From Arenicellales bacterium (lineage in GTDB: Bacteria > Pseudomonadota > Gammaproteobacteria > Arenicellales > JAJDZL01): 64,000 nucleotides of DNA. Numbering within the stretch: the first letter of the stretch is position 1; every line of letters starts with the position of its first letter. The position numbers were made by a program, and so were the translations under genes. The DNA is taken from NCBI GenBank assembly GCA_958295885.1, contig OY282380.1:1736001-1800000 (forward strand), given 5' to 3'. The notes beneath the pieces were generated by a model. That model worked only from the letters and a program-made list of their open reading frames with translations, made no database searches and had not been told where the DNA came from. This document shows, in pieces, positions 57,534-64,000 of the stretch.

Positions 57534-57922
57534 AGAAATTTACCGCGCATTTTTTATTTCTGCTGGCAGTTTGGACCGTTACGATCAAGTTCGTACTGCC
57601 AGTTTCGTGGGCGTCGGCCCATGGCCTTCCAATTCTGACTTACGTTTACTGGGATTTTTGGTGGGTTATTCATATATGGCTGGGCTGGGCGCTGATTAAT
57701 CATCCACGCTATCTTTTTTGGCTGGCGCTGATCACGTCCGTCTCAGAATGTCTGATCGTTATGACAAAGTTCGTTCTGTTTTTCAAAGACCCACAATGGA
57801 CGATGTGGTCGATGAACTGGTTTGTGAACAAATTGTTTGTGCTGGGGTGCTTTACGATTCTGTTGATTGATCTGCTTTTTAATCCTGACCGTTACCGTTA
57901 CCGTGAAATTTCATTCAAATGA
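57530..57922 (+). CDS. Four-helix membrane protein coupled to the Fe-S reductase
   Basis: 130 residues from a GTG that overlaps the reductase stop (GTGA). Hydrophobic segments FLFLLAVWTVTIKFVLPVSW, YWDFWWVIHIWLGWALI, LFWLALITSVSECLIVMTKF and KLFVLGCFTILLIDLLF. Tryptophan-rich, with a single conserved-looking His. I do not recognise the family. Tight coupling suggests it anchors the exported reductase or passes electrons to it. Confidence 0.7.
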   Translation: MKKFTAHFLFLLAVWTVTIKFVLPVSWASAHGLPILTYVYWDFWWVIHIWLGWALINHPRYLFWLALITSVSECLIVMTKFVLFFKDPQWTMWSMNWFVNKLFVLGCFTILLIDLLFNPDRYRYREISFK

Positions 57923-58049
57923 AAAAGATTGATGTCCGCAGATGAATTGACGGAATAAGAATTTCAACGAAAAATCATATGTCTCGGTTCCTGTTTCAGC
58001 AGATCCAGATCATTTCGCCGCAGCAGGCCGGCAAAGGGGCGTTCTACCA

Positions 58050-58218
58050 CCAACTGCCAGCTGGGGCACGATTCTGAGCGAAGGATATCTTGTAATTCGA
58101 ACGTCACACTAGCCCGTAATCGCTGGCGGCATCCCTTTGGTGTTGACGACTCTCGGTTTTACGCTGCTCGCAGAAGCGCTGCAGGATAATTTTTACCCAA
58201 AACTTCGCATTGATTCTT
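58050..58218 (+). pseudogene. DppC/GsiD-like peptide-transporter permease remnant
   Basis: In one frame with one TAG: SWGTILSEGYLVIRTSH, stop, PVIAGGIPLVLTTLGFTLLA then EALQDNFYPKLRID and a stop at 58216-58218. This is the C-terminal end of oligopeptide permeases (W-G-x-M-L-x-E-G, P-G-x-x-L-V-L-T-x-L-x-F-N-L-L-G-D-x-L-R-D-x-x-D-P). Most of the gene is gone; 57923-58050 has no other content. It precedes the ATPase gene of the same former operon. Confidence 0.75.
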
Positions 58219-60279
58219 AAAGCATTGGAATCTCTCGTCAAAAATTCCGGCTTGAATGTTGAATTCAACACTTCGCAGGGTATTGTTTATGCGCTGCGCA
58301 AAATAGATTTGAACGTAAGGAAAGGCAAAATTCTTGGTGTGGTGGGCGGGAGCGGTACCGGCAAAAGCACATTAGTGTGGTCTGTGCTGCGGCTGCTCGT
58401 TGCCAACAGCGATGTGAAAGACGGTGAAATAATTTTCAATGATCAAGATGTGCTGAAGTTCAGCATTTCACAGTTGAGGGATTTCCGCAGTGAGACTGTG
58501 TCAATGGTGTTTCAGGACCCCATTACGTCTCAGATTCCAGTGCTGAATTATCGAACTCAGACGATTGACATTCTTTATCGCCGACGTCATCTTTCGCGTA
58601 AAGAAAAAATCGATGCATCGGTTCGGATCATGCGTAAAGTAGGCATTCCGGATGCATCAGAGAGAATTTCGCAGTTTCCCCCACCATTTCGACGGTGGGA
58701 TGCGCCAGCGAATCGCAATCGCCATGGTGCTGCTGATGGATCCCATGCTGCTCATTGCGGATGAGCCCACTACGGCTCCTGACGTTACGATGGAGGCTTA
58801 AATCAGCCATCTGCTGCGTGAGGCACAGCGTGAGTTTGGATCAACCATTATGCTTGTCTCACACAATTTGGGGTTGATCGCAGAGCTCTGTGATGAAGTG
58901 GCGGTGATGTACGCCGGTGAAATTATTGAGCATGCTTCAGTCAACGAGATTTTTTTAATGCGAAACACCCCTATACGCAGGCTCTGCTGAAATGCAACCC
59001 CGCACTGGATCTCAAACTGGATCGACTCTTTCCCACAATTTCCGGTGATGTGCCGGATCTGCACAGACCGGCAAAAGGATGTGTATTCACACCTCGCTGC
59101 CCTAAAGTTCAATCCGTTTGCAGAACGCAGAGTTCGCAGATTCAAGAAATTTCGTCTGCCGTCAATGAAGTGGAACACAGCGACCGCTGTCATTTGCACG
59201 ATCCTGAGCTGTCGCATGTTTTCACGATTCCAGAAACGCAGCTGCAGAATGGGCGAAATAGGTTTTGCACGACTGAAGCAGCAGGTTCGACTGGAGATTT
59301 GAACTCCTTGCTTGAAATCAGCCAGCTGCGGGTCCGATACGAGAATATGAGCAAGCTTCGAGCAATGTTGACTTCCCAAGAAAATTGGCATATCGACGCG
59401 GTATTGGATGTTTCCCTCAAAGTGCGGAAAGGCGAAACTCTTGGTCTTGTGGGAGAATGCGGTTCTGGCAAAACTACGCTGGGACTTTCAGTTCTTGGTC
59501 TCAACAAGGTTCACTCGGGCTCCGTGAAAATTCAGCGTGATGAACTCGTCGGACTTTCACAGCGACAGTACAAACCTGTGAGAAAAAATATTTCGATGAT
59601 GATTCAGGACCCCGTTGGCTCTCTCAGCCCCCGCAGGACGATAGAACAGAGATTGATCGAGCCGTTCAAGACACACGGCGTAAAAACAGAATCGTATGGG
59701 CAGGAAGCCAAGCGCCTGTGTGATATGGTGAGTCTGTCTGCAAAAATTCTGACGCGTTGCCCACACGAATTGTCCGGCGGACAGGCTCGCCGAGTCAGTG
59801 TCGCCCGGGCGCTTGCCCTGAATCCTGCGTTGATTATCGCCGACGAACCTTCTGCAGGCTTGGATGATTCCGTGCAAGGGGAGATTTTGAATTTGATGAT
59901 GGATATTGAGCAACAGCATAATCTCGGGTATTTGATCATCAGCTTCAATTTACCTGTGATTCGTCAGATCAGCGACCGGCTGGCAATCATGTATCTCAGC
60001 CGCATCGTCGAAAAGGGGAACTGTGAGCAGATTTTTGCGAAGCCAGGTCATCCTTACAGCGAAGCTTTAGTGAACGGCACCTCCAACCCTGATCCTGCCA
60101 AGCGCCGCGAACTGATGTCGATTGAAGGCGAAATTCCGAGCCTTACGAACCGACCGAGAAGCTGTGATTTTCATCCAAAATGTCGATATGCGCAGGACGC
60201 CTGTCAAGAAATTGAGCCGATTGAGCATGTTCTCTTCGACGGTCGGACGGTACGATGTCATTTCCCTCTCGTAGCATAA
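58210..60279 (+). pseudogene. Double ABC ATPase of a peptide transporter (DppD-DppF or GsiA-like); first half broken
   Basis: First ATPase: Walker A VVGGSGTGKSTLVW, Q-loop MVFQDP; the frame is lost near 58680, then the signature [19 protein letters not shown], Walker [13 protein letters not shown], a TAA at 58799-58801 where Gln is expected (MEA-stop-ISHLL), LVSHNLGLIAELCDEVAVMY, and another shift near 58955. The tail (CVFTPRCPKVQSVC) runs without a stop into the second ATPase: LVGECGSGKTTLGLSVLG, LSGGQARRVSVARALALNP, LIIADEPSAGLD, and a final Cys motif. The second half (from about 59290) is open to 60279 but its H-loop His is Phe (LIISFNLPVI). The transporter is non-functional. Confidence 0.85.
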
Positions 60280-60328
60280 GGCGCCACTGACTGATCGATT
60301 ATCATTATTAATTTTTTGAGCATGTGAG

Positions 60329-61807
60329 ATGAAAATAGCTGTTGCTGGATTTCAGCATGAAACAAATCGATTTTCTCCTGTTCAGACATCCTGCCAAGAC
60401 TTTGTGCAGGAAGACGGATGGCCGGGACTTACGCAGGGAAGGAAATTGTGGGACGTCTTTCTTGAAGCGAACATCCCTCTGGGTGGATTCTTGCAGTATG
60501 CAAAGCAGCATTTTGACGCGGTTCCGATTCTCTGGGCAAGCGCAGAACCTGCCGGCCTGGTTCACGACGACGCGTTTGATCAGATTACAGATATGATTCT
60601 GGAGGGACTGCAGGCCGCAATGCCGCTCGATGGAATCTATCTGGATTTGCATGGCGCCATGGTGTGCCAGTCTTATGAAGATGGTGAAGGAGAATTTCTA
60701 AGGCGCCTTAGAAATCGTCTTGGAAACGAAATTCCGATCGCGGTCAGCCTCGACCTGCATGCAAATGTCACACCGGAATCGGTCGCTCTCGCTGACGTCA
60801 TGACCATCTACAGAACCTATCCGCACATTGACATGGCAGATACGGGATATCGCGCAGGCGCGCTTCTTCGCCAGATCATAGCAACCGGACAAAAGCCGCA
60901 CTGCGCTTTCAGACAGCTTCCATTTTTAATTCCTTTGCCTGACCAGTGTACGAATTTGGAACCGGCTCGAACACTGTATGAAAAACTGCCTTTGGAGCAT
61001 GATTTGGAAACTGGCTCCGCCGATATTGCCTTAGGATTCCCGGCCTCAGACATCGCGCAGATGGGACCGGCGATCGTCGCCTATGATTATTCCAAGAAGA
61101 ATGCGCGGCAGCGCGCCGATCAATTGGAGCAGGCGCTTCTTGACGCTGAATCTTCCTTCAATATGCCAATTTATCGCACAAAAGAAGCAGTCCGGCTCGC
61201 GTTGCAGCGCGGCCCTCAAAAACGTCCGATTATTTTGGCTGACGCGCAAGACGTTTCTGGCGCAGGGTCGATGTCAGATTCAACCGAGCTGCTGGAAGAA
61301 TTGGCACGCGTCGGCATCCGCAATTGCGCGGTTGGCGCCATCTACGATAAAGAAGTCGTAAAAATTGCGCACAGTCTGGGTGTTGGGGCAGAATTCAGCT
61401 GTGAACTGGGCGACAACTTCAGCGGCCCCGAACAAGCTGGATTTCAGGGCAGGTTCAGAGTTGTGGCGCTGAGCGACGGAATGTTCGAGTACCACGGCGA
61501 AATGATGAGTGGGATCACGGCCAAAATCGGTCCGACAGCGGCGCTTGAATTGGTGCACGATACGGCAGAAATTCAAATTGTCGTCACCAGTGAACGCATT
61601 CAGCTGCTTGATCAGGCAATCATGTCTCACATAGGAATCAAGCCGGAAGAGAAATCGTATCTGGCGATCAAAAGCGTCGTCCATTTTCGTGCAGATTTCG
61701 ATTCGATCGCAGACGAGATCATCATCGTCGAGGCACGCGGTTTCAGTCCCTGCCGATTCAGAGAGGGACTCTTCCCTCATTTGCGCAAAGGAGTGCGACT
61801 CCTGTAG
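60329..61807 (+). CDS. M81 family (MlrC-like) metallopeptidase
   Basis: 492 residues. N-terminus MKIAVAGFQHETNRFSPVQT, then DGIYLDLHGAM and VSLDLHANVTPE (metal-binding Asp/His), IYRTYPHIDMADTGYRAG, all characteristic. MlrC hydrolyses the linear microcystin product; most family members probably cleave other small peptides or amides. The late block ADAQDVSGAGSMSDSTELL departs from the usual D-N-P-G-G-G-x-x-G-D, which could affect substrate handling. It follows the dead peptide transporter by 49 bp and may have hydrolysed what that imported. Confidence 0.85.
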   Translation: MKIAVAGFQHETNRFSPVQTSCQDFVQEDGWPGLTQGRKLWDVFLEANIPLGGFLQYAKQHFDAVPILWASAEPAGLVHDDAFDQITDMILEGLQAAMPLDGIYLDLHGAMVCQSYEDGEGEFLRRLRNRLGNEIPIAVSLDLHANVTPESVALADVMTIYRTYPHIDMADTGYRAGALLRQIIATGQKPHCAFRQLPFLIPLPDQCTNLEPARTLYEKLPLEHDLETGSADIALGFPASDIAQMGPAIVAYDYSKKNARQRADQLEQALLDAESSFNMPIYRTKEAVRLALQRGPQKRPIILADAQDVSGAGSMSDSTELLEELARVGIRNCAVGAIYDKEVVKIAHSLGVGAEFSCELGDNFSGPEQAGFQGRFRVVALSDGMFEYHGEMMSGITAKIGPTAALELVHDTAEIQIVVTSERIQLLDQAIMSHIGIKPEEKSYLAIKSVVHFRADFDSIADEIIIVEARGFSPCRFREGLFPHLRKGVRLL

Positions 61808-62360
61808 CGGACACGGACGCAACGCATCCTAACCTTTTAGGACTTTGAATTTAGTGCTGGATTAACCAATAAATTCATCAAAAAAAGTCTGGGGCAAGAA
61901 TCTTGCGAACTTCCAGCAATTTGTCTTGCACAAATTCCATACCTCTCCTACAAATTAGAACCTTCAAATTCGTGTATTCGTACCTGATTGACGCAAACCA
62001 GGAAATTTGTTCTAGCACCACGCAAGCGATAACAACATTGATTTCGGTTCCGACCTAGCCGTCTTGGTGGCTCCAGAACGAAAAAATTTGACCCATTGCA
62101 GAACTCTTACTCCAACTGACTTTGGTAAAGTTGGACAGACATCAACTATTCCGCAGTGAATATCGCATAAACAGTTGATTTTCGACAACCTTGGTTTGAG
62201 ATATTTCAAAACGCAGTAAGAATGACCAGAAAGTCGTTTCGGGAACAGATGATGCTTGCCTTTTTGAGCACCGAAGACGATCTGTCTGTGGGCGATTAAA
62301 GTTTCAAAGGCCACACCCTACTGGATTCATTGAATTGATTTCGACACCGCCATCCGAATA
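61808..62360. other. Gene-poor stretch after mlrC-like gene
   Basis: About 550 bp. A minus-strand frame of 100 codons (62012-62314, ATG start, Cys- and Lys-rich) has no recognisable motif and I cannot support it as a gene. Otherwise nothing seen. Confidence 0.4.
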
Positions 62361-62364
62361 TTAA

Positions 62365-62584
62365 CTTTACGGTCGTGGCGGATGCGGCTATGATCAGTGC
62401 TGACAGTCAGCGATGTTTACGTCAACAAGGCGGTGCTTATGTTTTCCAGGTGAGCCTGAAGTCGCAACCAACAAGGTTCAAGGAATCAATTGTGTATGTG
62501 GAGGACCTTATGGCTTGGAGAGAGTATGAGCAGCCTCGCGAAGTGAGATCCTTTAGGGATTTCAATGTGACGATGCGCGCTTGA
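62365..62584 (+). pseudogene. ISAs1-like transposase scrap
   Basis: VVADAAMISADSQRCLRQQG and GAYVFQV followed by SQPTRF match the D-A-x-x-T-x-x-x-x-x-x-x-x-x-G-x-x-Y-x-x-x-V-K-x-N-Q-P-T block of ISAs1-type transposases, but from a different lineage than the copies at 9.8 and 24.4 kb. Only about 70 codons remain. Confidence 0.5.
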
Positions 62585-62649
62585 TTGTGACATGTTGCTC
62601 GAAGCACGTGCGCAAAGATACACCAAATCGGCCGAGGGTACTAAGAAGT

Positions 62650-62755
62650 GTGTAAAACAGAACACAATTATTACAACGGATTGAAAAATTCAGAATTGAC
62701 GAAACCGCAGAAAATCAGCGGTTTTCAGCAGTCAAATGGCAAAGATTGATTAAGA
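62650..62755. repeat. Dispersed repeat, copy B
   Basis: Partner of 30012-30118. Shares GAACACAA, TTACAACGGATTGAAAAATT and CAAATGGCAA in the same order and spacing. The region 62760-63050 holds nothing else recognisable. Confidence 0.6.
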
Positions 62756-63054
62756 ATTCGTTAATTTTCGCAGTTTCTCCGCGTTTTGTTCTGATCTGAA
62801 CCGTCATCGCATCGAAATTGTACCGTTTGGGGTCCGACAGGCATCATTTACACCTATTGTCGTTATTGCCCCCAACTACAGAAATATTGTAAAGAATAAT
62901 AGTGCTTCTATCTTGTGCATTCGCTCCAATCTTGCCCCATAGCAGTCTGTATACTTCATCCGTTGACTCAACTCCGAATGATGGGGGCTCACTCTAAAGG
63001 TCGAGGTTCCCGTTCCTCGGGCGAACCGGAATGTTGGAGGACGGTCCGCTGGCT

Positions 63055-63546
63055 TTAACGAGGAGTCTCGCCGAAGAACCAAAAATAAATGAACGACCAC
63101 GACAAAGCGGTCAACACAAAGGCTGCCCAGTTCGAGAAAAGATCGGCACCTCTGCGAACCAATTCAAAATCGTTCCAATCAATCTTCAAATACTCTGCTC
63201 CGCTACCGCTAATTGCTGGACATTGTTCGATTCTCCCGTCATCTCTAAGGTGGAAATACCTCAGCACATACCAATACAGGTGGGCCAGAATGACGGTTAC
63301 ACCTAGAACCAGCACTCCCCAGTCATCGGTCGGCTTTACACCGAAGATGTTGAGATCGCGTGGATTGGCACCCACGGCCCTGGACAAGACCACAATGGCT
63401 GCCAGTGCCAGAATGTTCCGCCGACACACTCTCGCTCCGTCGGGCTCTATCAGCTTCTCGGTGGTTTCCTTCACGCGTTTCCGATCCTGTGGCGGGTAAA
63501 CGCGCTCCAAGCCAAGTGACAAAAAGAGAATGCGTCGAATTTTCAT
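63055..63546 (-). CDS. Membrane protein of unknown function
   Basis: 163 residues. After a charged, Arg/Lys-rich N-terminal part come three hydrophobic segments: RNILALAAIVVLSRAVG, WGVLVLGVTVILAHLYWYVL and WAAFVLTALSWSFIYFWFF. The linker contains RYFHLRDDGRIEQCP. The protein ends in ETPR. It looks intact, with no family I recognise; nothing in the surroundings points to a role. Confidence 0.55.
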   Translation of the reverse strand: MKIRRILFLSLGLERVYPPQDRKRVKETTEKLIEPDGARVCRRNILALAAIVVLSRAVGANPRDLNIFGVKPTDDWGVLVLGVTVILAHLYWYVLRYFHLRDDGRIEQCPAISGSGAEYLKIDWNDFELVRRGADLFSNWAAFVLTALSWSFIYFWFFGETPR

Positions 63547-63749
63547 CTGCCGTAGTACCTGTCGCTGTTACATCCTCACCGCCATCAAGTATTTCCGCCT
63601 CCGCGTCAACAAAAAATCTGCACCACGAATTTTTGTGTCAAGATAACTAGTACAAGGCTTTCAGAGCAAGAAATTAAAACCCTGACACTGCGTTTTGTGG
63701 GTTAATTGGTTACACTTAATCAAATTGGCGTGTTTGATTCTGTGTAGAG

Positions 63750-64000
63750 TCAAGTCCCATAATATTGTCTATAAGCGGACTCGGATAATTTGCTTAAAGT
63801 ATCATCCTTATTTTTGACATCTTCTTGAGTTAAGCGAAGAGTGTATTCACCCCACTTCTGGTCAAATTTCATCAAATCAAAACCTTCGTCCTTGATAATC
63901 TTGTCAGTTTCATCGGTCCGGGATAGCTTCAATACCAAGTTGAGTCGAGCAATTGTCGGTGTGAATCTAACAAAGTTGCCCACTATGCCATTCCTCTTGA
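63750..64000 (-). CDS. Unknown protein, 5' end beyond window edge
   Basis: About 80 codons open from the window edge to a stop at 63750-63752; a GTG at 63981-63983 is a possible internal start but the frame stays open upstream. The visible part (TIARLNLVLKLSRTDETDKI, GFDLMKFDQKWGEYTLRLTQ) is charged, helical and soluble-looking and ends SESAYRQYYGT. No family recognised. Confidence 0.45.
   Translation of the reverse strand, partial: KRNGIVGNFVRFTPTIARLNLVLKLSRTDETDKIIKDEGFDLMKFDQKWGEYTLRLTQEDVKNKDDTLSKLSESAYRQYYGT

Noticed and set aside
62012..62314. 100-codon minus-strand open frame
   Set aside because: No ribosome site or family resemblance; reported only as part of the gene-poor stretch.

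Overview
The window looks like part of a gammaproteobacterial chromosome in an advanced state of decay. The taxonomic hint comes from gene order: rpoZ-spoT-ridA-recG-ubiA, and tRNA-Gln followed by prs-rplY-pth-ychF, plus a Zur-box-controlled znuA/znuCB-zur locus. Intact housekeeping and metabolic genes alternate with insertion-sequence remnants and with genes broken by nonsense codons, single-base indels and insertions. At least six unrelated transposase families can be recognised as whole or partial copies (IS4 with a DUF4338 domain, ISAs1, IS630, IS66, IS1380, ISNCY), probably a Tn3 scrap, and two kinds of small non-autonomous element. This pattern fits a host-associated or otherwise bottlenecked lineage, but that is inference. 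Some single-base frameshifts sit in homopolymers and could be read errors; the in-frame substitutions to stop codons cannot be explained that way so easily.

Layout. 1-9 kb: class III glutamine synthetase (cut by the window edge), an Lrp/AsnC regulator, a Rieske oxygenase with a glyoxalase-type gene, a second Rieske oxygenase split cleanly by a 2.4 kb IS4-type element, and a D-2-hydroxyacid dehydrogenase. 9-11 kb: transposase remnants and a decapitated HigA-like antitoxin. 11-17 kb: rpoZ, spoT, ridA, recG, ubiA. 17-24 kb: an exported alpha/beta hydrolase, a truA relic, a DUF2306 protein, doeB, and a decayed uracil-catabolism pair (URC4 and URC1) behind an ABC ATPase beheaded by ISAs1. 24-30 kb: mosaic IS debris, zur, an IS630 element, znuB, znuC, Zur box, znuA. 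30-33 kb: a broken STAND-type NTPase, an ISNCY remnant and an inactivated nucleoside deaminase. 33-36 kb: upp, aroE-like, eutB. 36-39 kb: IS1380 halves around a HAD phosphatase gene that is interrupted by a 131 bp MITE.

39-42.5 kb is the most unusual part: a winged-helix/HATPase/STAS-like (DUF4325) protein, a 109-residue peptide with a Thr/Ser/Glu-rich segment, an ATP-grasp ligase of the graspetide-maturase type carrying one in-frame stop, and a small membrane protein. I read this as a graspetide (omega-ester peptide) locus with an unusual companion regulator. 42.5-47.5 kb holds a Dam-type methylase next to an IS66 relic, a small unknown gene, and a Tat-exported multicopper oxidase. 47.5-53 kb: gor, ychF, pth, rplY, prs, tRNA-Gln. 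53-64 kb: a dead Tat-type amine oxidase carrying a second kind of MITE, a DUF71 ATPase, an exported Fe-S aldo/keto reductase with a membrane partner, a decayed oligopeptide transporter, an M81 (MlrC) family protein, and sparse DNA with IS relics and two unknown genes.

Functional threads: (hydroxy)ectoine use (eutB, doeB, AsnC-type regulator), pyrimidine salvage/breakdown (upp intact; deaminase, URC1 and URC4 broken), zinc uptake (intact but rearranged), aromatic or amine oxidation (partly lost).
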